Shown here: one piece after another, positions 1 through 11,850 of the stretch | Layout of the letters: each line of letters opens with the position of its first letter | Position numbering within the stretch: the stretch's first letter is position 1 | Assembly: GCA_024195265.1 (NCBI GenBank) | Contig: JAJLRJ010000001.1 | Span: 3,014,410 to 3,078,409 of the forward strand | Origin: Dendrophyllia cribrosa | Lineage: Eukaryota; Cnidaria; Anthozoa; Scleractinia; Dendrophylliidae | Direction of reading: 5' to 3' | Length of the DNA stretch: 64,000 nucleotides | The notes under the pieces: generated by a model | Seen by the model: only the letters and a program-made list of their open reading frames with translations | The model's database searches: none | Told to the model about the DNA's origin: nothing | Program-made: the position numbers and the translations under genes

Positions 1-477
1 AAACTCTCGCAAAATAATACTCCGTGTTATGAATGACTCACTTTATACTTATATTTAAAAGTTATGATTGGCATATGAATACGAACACTTCTAATCAAAT
101 GCTCATGTGCGTGTCCAGCTCACATTTCACTTTGCTAAGGAACCTTTTTGTCTTTTGTTCATTGTCTTATAATTCGACACGCAGTCAGCATACACGGACA
201 GTGTAAAAGGACGACTACTTTTATTGCCTTTTCTTTTTGACTTTCCGCACGAGGATCTACTCTTCAGGTACTACAACATTGTTTTGATTTGTATTTTGCT
301 TCATTTAAAATTGTAGCTTCTTTGTTGCTGTAATTTCGTTTTTTAAGCCTTGATCAAGTTGTGTAACGCCCCAAATATGATCGGAATGTGGTAGCAAATG
401 GCTCTAATCGTTTGGTTTCTGTAACCTTGTTTTTTCAGAATAATTAAAATATTAATAGGAAATCTTCGTGCTGGATT
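1..477. other. No gene or element recognised
   Basis: AT-rich sequence with no convincing exon, RNA gene or repeat structure on either strand. It could be intergenic or intronic DNA of a gene lying to the left. Confidence 0.5.
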
Positions 478-513
478 GTGCGTAAATCGTTCTTACCACT
501 CCGCAAAAATTTA

Positions 514-710
514 CGGTACGCGGTACGCGGTACGCAGTCGTTAAATAATCAAGAGGACAGGGCAATATTCTTTCTTGCCTACGCGGTACGCGGTACACAG
601 TCGTTAAATAATCAAGAGGACAGAGCAATATTTTTTCTTGCTACGCGGTACGCAGTCGTTAAATAATAATTCAAGAGTGTTGCCTACGTGTTACGCGGTA
701 CGCAGTCGGC
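514..710. repeat. Short tandem repeat with TACGCGG motifs
   Basis: The word CGCAGTCGTTAAATAAT recurs with small variations; the CAGTCG anchor falls near 535, 598, 653 and 703, giving units of about 50-63 bases separated by runs of GGTACGC. The open frames across it come only from the repeat and are not a gene. Confidence 0.75.
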
Positions 711-1938
711 GGCTTAGAGTTTGCCGATTGAACAGTGGATCACAAAGAGCATTCATCAAGTCACAAATGAAAACCGTAGCGGAAGTCAACAACTAGGAGC
801 GAGGATTGAAACCCACTGAAAAAGAAGTAAATATCCAGTTCTGGGTCGTTTCTGTTCACACCAGGCCGGAGTATTTTTACGCTGTGGCTAAATGCCCGGC
901 AGCCGGGCACGGTCTGCCCGGCAGTCAGAAATTTTTACAAATTTTTCACTGAAAGGCTCTTTCAAACCTTTTGATAGTATTCGATGTTCGTTTAGAAATG
1001 TCAAGCGCTTCCAAAATTTATTTTGCTTTTCCAGTTGACGAAATATCCAAGCTTGGGCATACTGTAAGATCGCTGTGTTCACGACACTTAGAAAATTTCT
1101 GTAGACTGCCGGGCACGGCCTCAAATAGACTAAATGCCCGGCAGTCAAAAATTTTCACAAAATTTTGATTGAACTTCTCACTCAAAGTTCGATTAGAAAT
1201 GTCAAGCGATTTCCAAAATTATTTTGATTTTCTAGTTGACGAAATTTCCAAACTTGGGTATACTATAAAAATCGTCATGTTCACGACACTTAGAATATTT
1301 CAGACTGCCGGGCACGGCCTCAAATAGACTAAATGCCCGGCAGTCACAAATTTTCACAAAATTTTGACTGAACGTCTCACTCAAACCTCTTAAGAGTATT
1401 CAAAGTTCGATTAGAAATGTCAAGCGATTTCCAAAATTGTTTTGATTTTCTAGTTGACGAAAAATCCAAGCTTGGGCATACTGTAAGATCGCTGTGATTT
1501 CTGTAGACTGCCGAGCACGGCCTCAAATAGACTAAATGCCCGGCAGTCAGAAATTTTCACAAAATTTGGACTGAACGTCTCACTCAAACCTCTTAAGAGT
1601 ATTCAAAGTTCGTTTAGAAATGTCAAGCGATTCCCAAAATTATTTCGATTTTCCAGTTGACGAAATTTCCAAACTTGGGTATACTATAAAAATCGTCATG
1701 GTCACGACACTTAGAAAATTTCTGTTCAGACTGCCGGGCACGGCCTCAAATAGACTAAATGCCCGGCAGTCACAAATTGTCACAAAATTTTGACTGAACG
1801 TCTCACTCAAACCTCTAAAGAGTATTCAAAGTTCGATTAGAAATGTCTGAACAGAAATTTTCTAAGTGTCGTGACCATGACGATTTTTATAGTATACCCA
1901 AGTTTGGAAATTATGGAAATAATTTTGGGAATCGCTTG

Positions 1939-2016
1939 ACATAGCCTGCGAACAGGCTCCTGGTTTGGAGGGGCGCTGACCCCGCTGTCCCACTGGAAGC
2001 CTGTCCGCAGGCTACG
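1939..2016. repeat. Small palindromic insertion inside one foldback unit
   Basis: The sequence begins TAGCCTGCGAACAGGCT and ends AGCCTGTCCGCAGGCTA, an imperfect inverted repeat. It interrupts a unit of the surrounding array between TTGACAT and TTGACATTTC, so it looks like a small MITE. Confidence 0.6.
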
Positions 2017-2730
2017 CTTGACATTTCTAAACGAACTTTGAATACTCCTAAGAGGTTTGAGTGAGACGTTCAGTCCAAATTTTGTGAAAATTTGTGACTG
2101 CCGGGCATTTAGTCTATTTGAGGCCGTGCCCGGCAGTCTACAGAAATTTCTAAGTGTCGTGAACACAGCGATCTTACATTATGCCCAAGCTTGGATATTT
2201 CGTCAACTAGAAAATCGAAATAATTTTGGAATTTGCTTGACATTTCTAAACGAACTTTGAATACTCTTAAGAGGTTTGAGTGAGACGTTCAGTCGAAATT
2301 CTGTGAAAAGTTTTGACTGCCGGGCATTTAGTCTATTTGAGGCCGTGCCCGGCAGTCTACAGAAATTTTCTAAGTGTCGTGAACACAGCGATCTTATAGT
2401 ATGCCCAAGCTTGGAAATTTCGTCAATTGGAAAATCGAAATAATTTTGGGAATCGCTTGACATTTCTAAACGAACTTTGAATACTCCTAAGAGGTTTGAG
2501 TGAGACGTTCAGTCGAAATTCTGTGAAAATTTCTGACTGCCGGGCATTTAGTCTATTTGAGGCCGTGCCCGGCAGTCTACAGAAATTTTCTAAGTGTCGT
2601 GAACACAGCGATCTTATAGTATGCCCAAGCTTGGATATTTCGTCAACTAGAAAATCGAAATAATTCTGGAATTCGCTTGACATTTCTAAACGAACTTTGA
2701 ATACTCTTAAGAGGTTTGAGTGAGACGCTC

Positions 2731-2872
2731 TGTAGTGTATTGCGTGACGTCGCGTCACGCATGTAAGTGAACTGCATATTATGGGATAAATATAGTTGAG
2801 TTGAGCACATGGCCGCCTTTGAGTAGTTGTTTGTTTTGTTCGTCGCATCGCTCCTCCCGCGAATACACTTCA
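2731..2872 (+). repeat. 5' LTR of the Gypsy element
   Basis: Begins TGTAGTGTATTGCG and ends TACACTTCA. It contains the palindrome GTGACGTCGCGTCAC and an AT-rich GGGATAAATATAG that could serve as a TATA-like element. By eye it is identical to the copy at 18996-19137. Confidence 0.95.
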
Positions 2873-2874
2873 TT

Positions 2875-2892
2875 TGGCGACGAGGATCTAAC
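2875..2892 (+). other. Probable primer-binding site
   Basis: Two bases after the LTR the sequence TGGCGACGAGGATCTAAC starts with TGG, as expected for pairing with the CCA end of a tRNA. Which tRNA was not determined. Confidence 0.6.
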
Positions 2893-4022
2893 ATGGCGAG
2901 CTTATTTGGTAGAGTAGATGCATTTGACGAGAAGACTGAAACCTGGGAGCATTACACGGAGCGTTTAGGACATTATTTTGATGCGAATGGAATCGGCGAT
3001 GAGTCCACGGGGGACAAAGCGAAACGGCGGGCGATCCTGTTGAGTGTGTGTGAAAGCAAGATTTACAAGTTGATGTGTGATCTCCTAGCCCCAGAAAAAC
3101 CAGGAGTAAAGTCGTACCAGGAGCTGGTTAAGCTTATTCAGGATCATCTGACCCCAAAACCGTCAGAAATTGTACAAAGGTTTAAGTTCAATAACCGTTT
3201 TCGTAACGAAGGAGAATCAGTGGCAGATTTTGTGGCGTCGCTGAGGAATTTGGCCGAACATTGTGAGTACGGGGATACCCTTGAGACTATGCTAAGGGAC
3301 AGGATTGTGTGTGGAATTCGGGATGAGAAGATACAACGTCGTCTTCTTGTGGAAAAGAAATTGACCTTCCAGAAGGCATATGAAATTGCAACCACGATGG
3401 AAATCACTATGCAAAATATGGCAGTGCTTCAGGAATCGAAGGAGTCGGAGGCGGTGAACCAGGTAACTGTACAAGCGAAAGGGGCGGACGGACGACGCAT
3501 ACCGCGCAACTCTCCTTGTTTTCGGTGTGGAGGGAATCATAGGAATCATAGTGCACAAACTTGCAGGTTTAAGGAACTAAACTGTTTTTATTGCAAGCAA
3601 AAAGGTCACGTTGCCGATAGATGTCCAAATCGCAACTTAAGTCAGCCGAAAGGTGAGAGGCAAGATTTTCAGCCGAAAAGAAGTGACCAGAGGAGATCTC
3701 CAGGTCAGCAAAGGTCAGGTAGTTTACACCAGTTAGAGGATGTTGTTAATATTTTTGATGAGGATGCTGGGGAGGAGGGAGATGTGTATGGCCAACTGTT
3801 TTGTGTGAATTCAAGTAGAGGCCACAACCCTTACAAAGTGACAGTGCTAGTGAATGGAGTGAATGTCACCATGGAAATTGATACTGGGGCATCCACAACC
3901 GTTGTTGATGAGAAAACTTTCCACACTTTGTCCCAGCCAGGTAGAGGGTTGAAATTGAATGCTGTGAATACTGTTTTGCGTACCTATACAGGGGAGGTTA
4001 TTCCTGTGGTGGGGGAATGTGA
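2893..4022 (+). pseudogene. Gypsy gag and start of protease, cut off by the nested transposon
   Basis: An open frame starts at the ATG at 2893, right after the primer-binding site. It encodes a retroviral-type capsid region, then two CCHC-like zinc knuckles (about 3517-3620; a CFRCGG start, and a second with CFYCKQKGH), then an aspartic protease start with the DTG catalytic motif at about 3880-3892. Its true reading ends at 4022, where the inverted repeat of the 12-kb transposon begins. The 30 or so codons beyond that point belong to the transposon. The protein would assemble particles and mature the polyprotein. It is interrupted here, so not functional as it stands. Confidence 0.9.
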
Positions 4023-4036
4023 CATCGCGCAGAATG
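4023..4036 (+). repeat. Left terminal inverted repeat of the 12-kb transposon
   Basis: CATCGCGCAGAATG, exactly complementary to 15963-15976. The flanking base outside it is A at 4022, the last Gypsy base. Confidence 0.85.
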
Positions 4037-4681
4037 GCCCGACATCATTACTTATTCATGAGCACCGAAGCGGCAAATTTGAATGCTTACGCACTTTGAA
4101 TAGCCGAAAATAAGAGAGAAAAGGCCGTAATTTGCCTGAAGAGCACTGACAAAAATCACCTTTCTGACTTTCTAAAGTCCTACTTAACGTTTTGAACACC
4201 GGGATTTTCAAGACGAATGCTGTATCTAGAATTGTAGCCCAAAAAGATGAATTTTTACGAAGTTTAAGGACTATCCTTTTGCGTTCGAAAATTAGGAAAA
4301 AACTGGCTTTTTCAGTGGGGAACATGTTCCCAGTACGAAGTTAAGAGAGTTTTTTAAGTAAGTGAGACTGTCTTCAAAAAAGTGAACGACGGGAAATAAA
4401 AGTTTGATGATTTTCTTAACTGATTCCGTCCATACCTTGTAAATCGTCATAAAATAAAGACTATCCATTTGAGATTTAAAATTGTGAGTAAACAGTGCGT
4501 TCAAATATGGCGCGTCTTTGCTCTGCTAGCTATTGTTCTTAGCACACGACTGTATAACAATGGCTATTCAGAAAAAGCACTCATTCGTAAAATGCAAATC
4601 ATTGATCAATGACCCGCCAACTTTAAAATATCACAAATCTCAAATCAGCTGCATGACGAGTTTTCAATACGCGTGGTGACG
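4037..4681. other. Left subterminal and upstream region of the transposon
   Basis: No coding exon is seen here. It would hold the transposase promoter and any subterminal transposase-binding sites. Part of the inner left end (near 4041-4055) resembles the inner right end (near 15935-15950) in inverted orientation. Confidence 0.5.
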
Positions 4682-7600
4682 ATGAACAAGGAAAACATAA
4701 GTGCGGTGGATCGGGAGCTCTTTTCAGAGCTCATTGAATCCCCGATCCATCCACTTCTAATTAATATGGTCCCTCCTTATGTTGACTCCTCTGATCCCAA
4801 ATTCAGTCTTCAAATAAACGGAGAGGCACTTTGGCACTGGCGAGAAGTCCGCGGAAAGCCCAGCACTGCCTTTGACGTTCTCCAAGCGAGCATCTCTGGT
4901 CTTGGATACAAGCTGGAGGAATCCGCACGCGATCGGGTTGGTCACGCCATCGCTACAAACTTTTATGCCGAATGAAATCATGCTGTCTCCTAGTGACGTG
5001 GTAGCACAACTAACTGAGGAAAACGAAAACCTTCGCGACAAAGTGGAAGAACGAGCAGCAGATTTGTACTGGTCGATGAAAGAAACGGTTGCGCACAAAG
5101 GCAAGGAATTTGTGGATGTTGGACTGAGGCAGCAACAAAGACACTTGGAACAAATTCGGTAAGTGAACTTTATTATTAATCTACAGTACCGGTCAAATGT
5201 AAGTTGACAGTCTTTCGAGTCGAGGATCAAGACTCGATCCGCGATTCTCGCGAGAATCGAGATCGAGGATCGAGCCGTGTTTCCAGTCTCGAGGCTTGCG
5301 AGAATCGAGAAAGTAATGAGCTTGTCGCTTGACTGAGAATCGAGGAGCGAGGCGTGTTTCAGAATTATTTTTGTTCGGTTCAGAGTAACGTTTTCACTCA
5401 GCTCTGAATTCGAGCACATGAAATATTTCTCAGAGTGAATCGAGTCGAGTATCGAGACTCGATCCTCGATCCTCGAGTGTCAACTTACATTTGACCGGTA
5501 CTGTAGGGTAGACTTACAGCTTATTACAAAATGGTCGGATTAAACCATTTGGTTTCCACAGATACTTAATGATGCTAGCGCTAGGAGATTTAATACATAT
5601 TGTTTAAGGTACATTACCTTGCATTACTTACATTTCTTCACTTACATCATACTGCATCCCTTTTTTATCGTACATGTAGTCTTTTTTGTAATTTTTAATT
5701 ACTAGAAGTATTGATAATTTTGGGTAACCTGGCAACAAAAATTGGGAAAACAACAGTGTGGCTCATAACATTCACTATTATCTCATTTTCCTTCATAGAA
5801 AAAAAGCTGTGGATGCTCTATGGTTCGCAGAAACATACGGATTGATGCCCCAGTCGTTACAACTCAGTGATAAGGATGGGTCATTGCATGAAGTGAATGT
5901 CAGTCTAAGGAACAGTGCTGATATTGGAAACCCTGAAAATCAAGAAAGCCCCAGTTCAGAGAGTGTTGGCCATGAGAAACATGCAGAAAGTTGTAAAGGT
6001 GAGGTGACCTACATGTATACCTTCACACAAAATCTTAGTCTGTACTCGAGCCTAGTGGCCCATCAAGCCGGCGCTTAACTCCGGTTTCCATAGCATGAAG
6101 CGACTAAGGTGTATTTCTACCCCCTCCTGAACGGGATGCTAGTCCATCGCAGGGTTACCCCCCAGCAATTAATTCGCCGGTACCCATTTATACACCTGGG
6201 TGGAGAGAGGCACTATGAGAGTAAAGTATATTGCCCAAGAATGCTTGACCCCGGCAGGCTCAAACCAGGACCACCAAATCCGGAGTTCAGAGCACTGACC
6301 ATTAAGCCACCATGCTTCCCACACACAAAATCTTACACAAATAAAAATTATTGTTTCCACAACAATCTCTTAAAACTTGTGCACGGCCCGGTTGTTCAAA
6401 GCATGATTAAGCTAATCCTGGATTAGTGTGAGGTTTTCGGTTAATAATTTTTGTCCTTCAGTTTTGACTTTGGCTACAGTGTAATGTCAAACTCCCAAAA
6501 AATTAGCAGTGAAAAGCACTTTAATATCAGAGAAATCAAAACATGGAATAACTTTTAATCCTGGATTAGTGATAATCAGCTTTCAAACAACCTGGGCCGG
6601 GTTGTTCAAAGCACAATTTCAGTTTTATAACTTGTCAGTTAGGTTTTCTGTCTTTATTTTCTGTCCTCCACTTTTGACTTCAACTAATCTCAAACTCCAC
6701 AAAATATTACCAATGAAAATATGTTTATGCAGCAGAAATTAAAACCTTGATCAACTTTTAATCCTGGATTAGTGTTAATCAGCTTTTGAACAACCCGGCC
6801 CAGATCATTAAAACCTCCGACGATTAGCCCAGAAAATAAAATAATTATACATGTTCAGTGTTGCTGAGAATAATGTGCAATATACATGCATGCAGTACGA
6901 ATTTACCTCTCATGTTTTCTTTAATTTCATTTACAAACAGAAAAGAAAAAAGGGGCCTATGACAAATTATCTTCAGCAGAAAAGGAGAAAATCAGGGCCA
7001 TCCTCTTCATTATGGATAGGTTTTCCATTTCCTATGAAGCATACCATGAGCTAACTCAACAGGAAGCAAACTTACCAAGGTCCTATCTGGTAGAGGGATG
7101 CCAAGCTGCACTGGATTCACAGTGGAGCATCTCAAAAACACCAGGAGAACATCCGGGGGCTGAGTTGCCACTCATGGATTTGCTTAAAAATGAAATAGAG
7201 GAGCATGTAAGTACAACATATATTAATACAGTCGAACCTCTCCTTACGGACACCTCTCTAATACGGACACCTCTCTATTACGGACAGTTCTCTTGGTCCC
7301 GAAGATACCAAAATCCATACAATCCCTACCTCTATAATACGGACACCTCTATAGTACGGACACTTAGATGTGTCCCTTTGGTGTCCGTATTAAGGAGGTT
7401 CGACTGTACATGTATATTTTTATCATTAAAGGTCAAGTTTCATGTCTAAAAGGTGCAGTGCTAACTTTCCATTCAATTTTATCTTATTGCAGTTAAAGGA
7501 GTCAGACCAATCAGAGCATGAACCCCCAACTGTTAAAGTTAAAATATCAGGCGATGGAGCACGTATGTCCCACTCAAGTTCCTTGTTTGTTTGTTCCTTT

Positions 7601-10323
7601 TCTCTCCTGGATCAAGGTCAACAAGTGCTCTCAAGTGCAGGTATGTTTTACTCTTAATGTGATTGCTATAACAAGCGAAATAAATTAATGTAAGAAAATG
7701 AAAGGAACAACTTTATGAACAATACAACAACAGTATAGAGCACAGAAACCCCTCATCCATTTTTTAATTAATCATTTTGACTTTCTTTCTGTTGCAATTC
7801 TAGGAAACCACACCATTGCAGTGATTAAAACAAGCGAAGACCATGACAATCTTAAGATTGGCCTTACCAATGTTAGGAAGACTGTCAATGAGCTTATTTC
7901 AGCTGGCTTTATAGAGATAAATGGCAGACGAGTAAATTTAAAGTTCTACTTGGGAGGTGATTATAAAGTAAGTGTAATTTATATTGTTTTAACATTTATC
8001 CATACCGGGGGTGGGGGGCTTAATAGAGGATTTACAGTAATAATATTGAAGATGATCTTTGGTGGATTATAAAAACTAACTACTATACAAATGAAATTTA
8101 CACAAGACTTGTCAATGGAATATAAATTTATGCAACCAATACAGAAGTACTAATTCCCAAGTTTCATTTTGTACAGTTCCTACTTGTTGCAATGGGAATG
8201 AAAGGTGCTATTTCCAACAACTCCTGCATCTGGTGCTTAATCCACAAAAATGACAGGTACATGTAATGTATTTATAACATACTTTGTCAACTCCTATAAT
8301 TACCAGTATATTGGACAGATTGCATGGTTTGTTCTAAACAATAATTTTAATAGCAACATTTTTATAATTTTCTGATTGCTAATTTGTTGCTTCTGATTTT
8401 AAAGGTGCAACATGCATGTTCCTCATTCATTCTATGAGAGTGCTGAAATGAAAAGAAAACTGGGACCTGATTGGTTCAAACAGCCCGGATGTCAAAGCCA
8501 GCCCTTGTTTGACATTCCACTGAACCAGATTGTGATTGATGAGCTGCATCTCATGTTGCGGGTAATGGATAGACTGGAGCAGGGTTTAATCCCTGAAGTT
8601 ATGGATTGGGATGAGGTAAATTATTTTGACCTTAATTTGATAACAGTATTGTAGTATATAGCAACTCTAAGGGCCGATTTACACGGTACAACTTTGTCGC
8701 ATGCGACATGCTTAAAACATGCTTACGACATGCTTACAACACGAATTACTCCATGTAAATCAAGTCATGTCATAAGCGTGTCGCATGCAACAAAGTTGTA
8801 CCGTGTAAATCAGCCCTAATAAAGTATTCACAGGGATGGCATTTCTAACATTAAAGGACATCAACACAACACAATAAATTATTGCATGTCTAACAAAACG
8901 CTTTCTTACCAAACTAGGCTGATAACAAAGATAAACCTCCATCTCAAAGAAAGACAATCCACTTGGATGCACTCCTCCATGCGGTACGGTCACTTGGGAT
9001 TACACTGAACGTGTGGAAGGGAAAAGACACAAGGAAACTTGAATGGACCTCCTTACTGGGTGGCGAGAAGCGTTTGCTTTTACGAAAACTTCCTGGTCAT
9101 TTTGACAAGTTTCTTCCAGCAGATAGAGTACAAACTGTGAGACAGCTGTGGACAGTAAGTAAAGTGATAAATCAAATTACTGCGATTTTCATTAACACAC
9201 AAACTTTGAAGTTCTTGTTTCCTGAGACGTCCGCTGTGAGAATCACAGTAGCTAAAAACAAAACTCTTGGTTGAGCCTTGAACTTCAGAGGTTGTATGTT
9301 ATTGAAAAGCGCAGTAAAATGAAAAACAAACTTGCAAGGAAGTTTTTAAATCTGATGAACTGATGCTTTCTTTTACAGGACTTCCAGGAGATCCTAGATC
9401 TTATAAACAAAGACACCCACACTGAGGATGAAGTGAACGAAACACAAGACAAGGTCAGTATTGCCCAAAAATGCTTGCTTTCAATCACTGAATTGTCTCA
9501 CAGTTACTAAAAAAAGACTGTATGTTATCCACCTAATGAAAATGAACTTTAATTTCTCAAAAGGCTAAAAGATGGGGAAGCTTACTGGTACAAATGGCCG
9601 GCACTGGACCAGGATACCTGGCAGAAAATATAATAACCCCTTATATTCACATCATGATCTTCCATGTGCCAACAATGATGCGCAACAATGGGTCATTGAA
9701 GTACTTCAGTGGTCAAGGTAATTTTTTCTAACAGATACAAAAGTGTCACTAGTCATCTTCAAAATTTACACAAATGTAACTTTTAGAAGTGTTGGATATA
9801 CTGAAATACACAAAGTTTGAGAAAATGACTAATGTGTTTTTAGTTTGACATACAATAATGTCTGTGAATCTTACCTACTTTCCTCCCACTCTTTCCAGGT
9901 GTGGAGAAGAAGAACGATGACTTTAGGCGATTTTTCCACCGCAAGATAAACAGATGGGATGCGTGCACAAGTCTCCTTCTTGTCGAAAAGCGACAGGAAG
10001 CCCTTAGAGGTTGTCAACGGAAGACACGGGAATACAACAAGAGGAATGCAGCTTTTTGGTTTGAAGGAGGAAAGCATGAAGCCGCCAAGAAAGTACCGAG
10101 AATTTCAACAACTGAGACAGAGCAACATGTGATAGCTGAAGAGCACCCTCAATCAAAGAGGAAACTTAATAAATCAGTTAATGAACTAAAAAAGCTTAAG
10201 GTTCCTGAACTGCTTCAGCTACTTGGAGAGCTTACAGGCCAACAAATTAGTCTTTCAAAGAAGCCAAGGAAACCTGACATCATTTTAAAAATTTCTGAGC
10301 TGGCCACTCTAAGGTCAGAATAA
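4682..10323 (+). CDS. Putative RNase-H-fold transposase, 11 exons, one frameshift in exon 1
   Basis: Exons: 4682-5158, 5799-5998, 6941-7206, 7493-7640, 7804-7967, 8177-8256, 8405-8615, 8918-9154, 9379-9453, 9564-9717, 9899-10323. All introns are GT-AG and the phases agree, giving about 811 residues, provided one extra T in the run 4961-4964 is skipped; as written, the frame stops at 4975. I infer a DDE-type catalytic triad: Asp335 in ISGDGAR, Asp490 in VIDELHL, Glu673 in GQGVEKKNDD, each inside a conserved-looking block. A zinc-binding motif lies between the two Asp residues (CIWC at 435-438, then C446 and H449). The C-terminal 50 residues (KLKVPELLQLL...) resemble a SAP DNA-binding motif. 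Residues about 45-75 look weakly like part of a Death-type fold. The family name is not known to me; the role is inferred from these motifs and from its place between terminal inverted repeats. Confidence 0.75.
5182..5505. mobile_element. Mariner-type MITE in transposase intron 1
   Basis: Inverted ends CAGTACCGGTCAAATGTAAG are flanked by TA on both sides (5182-5183 and 5504-5505), as for Tc1/mariner elements. The inside is rich in the word TCGAG. Confidence 0.85.
6025..6335 (-). mobile_element. tRNA-derived SINE in transposase intron 2
   Basis: Body 6038-6322 on the - strand, with the 13-base target duplication ACACAAAATCTTA on each side. The head carries polymerase III A- and B-box-like words (TGGCTTAATGGTCAGTGC and GGTTTGAGCC), and the body shares with the SINE at 22394-22694 the segments CACCCAGGTGTATAAATGGG and CCCTGCGATGGACTAGCAT. 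Confidence 0.88.
6384..6802. mobile_element. Two adjacent related MITEs in transposase intron 2
   Basis: Two units of about 210 bases, 6384-6600 and 6593-6802, each open with GGCC[G]GGTTGTTCAAAGC and close with its complement, and each contains TTTTAATCCTGGATTAGTG near the right end. They share or abut at TGGGCCGG (6593-6600), so one may have inserted into the end of the other. Confidence 0.75.
7227..7408. mobile_element. Mariner-type MITE in transposase intron 3
   Basis: Inverted ends CAGTCGAACCTC are flanked by TA (7227-7228, 7407-7408). The inside is built of short CGGACACCTCT repeats. Confidence 0.82.
8668..8819. mobile_element. PIF/Harbinger-type MITE in transposase intron 7
   Basis: Nearly perfect 35-base inverted ends (GGGC[C/T]GATTTACACGGTAC...) with TAA on each side (8668-8670, 8817-8819), the target duplication typical of PIF/Harbinger elements. 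Confidence 0.82.
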
Positions 10324-11778
10324 ACATGTCTTGTGAAGACCATTAGCCAACAGAATCTTCTAAGAAATAAATTGTCGAGTTGTTATACAAACTGTATGTG
10401 CCACACAGGCATTTAAAAGCTGACTGAATTGTAAATATTGTTAAGAAAACACTGTTGTAAATATTCAATCTTACTCACTGAGAAATATTTAATTTTTTAA
10501 CACCACTGTACATATATATGATTTTCAGATGTTAAATTCGTAAATGTCAGCAGTACACGACTGTATATCTTGTATAAAATAAATTATTTGACTCACTGCT
10601 TAACTGTTTGACATTATATTTGTCTGACATCAGAAAACCAGGGGTTTCATTAAGATTTTGAGCAGGAGGGAAATTGGTTTCACCGGTGGATAAAAGTTAT
10701 TGATACTTCAACTTCTTGGTAAGAAATGTTTTGGTTTAGAAGCAAAAGCAGCCAGACCGTATCAATTTACTTGTTTGCCAGCCCTTAATGAAACCTCTGG
10801 GGAAATACAACAACAACAAAAATTAAATTTGTCTGACATCAGAATACAGAAAAATCCAGTTTTGAAACAAGAAGTGCTATTAATTTTGTCTGACATCAGA
10901 ATATAAGCTTACTAAAAGCAAATGTAAAATACAGGACACGAAATTGCGACTAAAACTCTTCATTTACATCCTACCAGTAGACTGTGTGAAATTCCAATGA
11001 TATTTGAAGCTAAATCGGCAGGAGCGACAAACTCTTGGACTTGCTAGCTTTAGCCATACAGGCATTTAAAAGCTGACTGAATTGTAAATAGTGTTAATAA
11101 AACACTGTTGTAAATATTCAATCTCACTGAGAAATATTTCATTTTTTAACACCACTGTACATATTTATATAAGATTTTCAGATATTAAATTCTAAAATGT
11201 GAGCAGTACATGACCGTACAGCTTTTATAAAAGAAATGATTTGACTCACTGCTTAACTGTTGACATTATATTTGTCTGACATCAGAATACCAAGGGTTTC
11301 ATTAAGATTTTGGCAGGAGGGAAATTGGTCTTCACCGGTAGGCAAAAGTCTTTGTAAGAAATATTTTGGTTTAGAAGCAAAAGCAGCCAGACCGTATCAA
11401 TTTACCTGTTTGCCAGCCCTAAATGAAACCTCTGGAAAACATCAAATAAGTAATTAAACAAGACAAATGCAGAAAAATGCACTTATAAAAACAAGAAATG
11501 CGATTTGTCTGACATCAGAAAGCAAATATAAAATACAGGGCACGAAATTGCGACTAAAACTCTTCATTTACATCCTACCAGTAGACTTTGTGAAATTCCA
11601 ATGATATTTGAAGCTAAATCGGTAGGAGCGACAAGCTCTTGGACTTGCTAGCTTCAGAAATCAGACGAAGTTTCCGAAGGAAATTTTTCATCAGAAGCCA
11701 TCTTGGATTTTACAGTAGTCACGTCGTATATAGTGCATTTTAGTGTCCCCGTAAAAAGAAAAGTCTAAAATCCTGCCC
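10324..11778. repeat. Tandemly duplicated region downstream of the transposase gene
   Basis: Two direct units, about 10405-11053 and 11057-11656. Both begin ACAGGCATTTAAAAGCTGAC and end with GACTTGCTAGCTT; the word TTGTCTGACATCAGAA recurs at least five times inside. AATAAA-like signals for the transposase transcript occur at about 10366 and 10577. No coding exon is seen. Confidence 0.75.
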
Positions 11779-11850
11779 AAATCAAACTTGTGGTTAAAAA
11801 CGTTTTCTAGTTATTGTCTAGAAAAAGTTTTTAACCACAAGTTTGATTTT
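11779..11850. repeat. Inverted repeat over the 3' end of the RING gene
   Basis: AAATCAAACTTGTGGTTAAA at the left is mirrored at 11817-11850 with a six-base loop. The right arm is the last coding stretch of the RING gene (codons for VVKNFF and stop), so its mRNA would end in a stem of about 33 base pairs. Confidence 0.85.

Noticed and set aside
888..2894. Many 60-140-codon frames in the left repeat array and across the 5' LTR
   Set aside because: All follow the repeat unit or the LTR; similar frames occur on both strands and at each unit.
4682..4970. Death-domain-like N-terminus of the transposase
   Set aside because: Only a short stretch around EALWHWREVRGKPSTAF is suggestive; the rest does not align by eye, so it is mentioned but not called.
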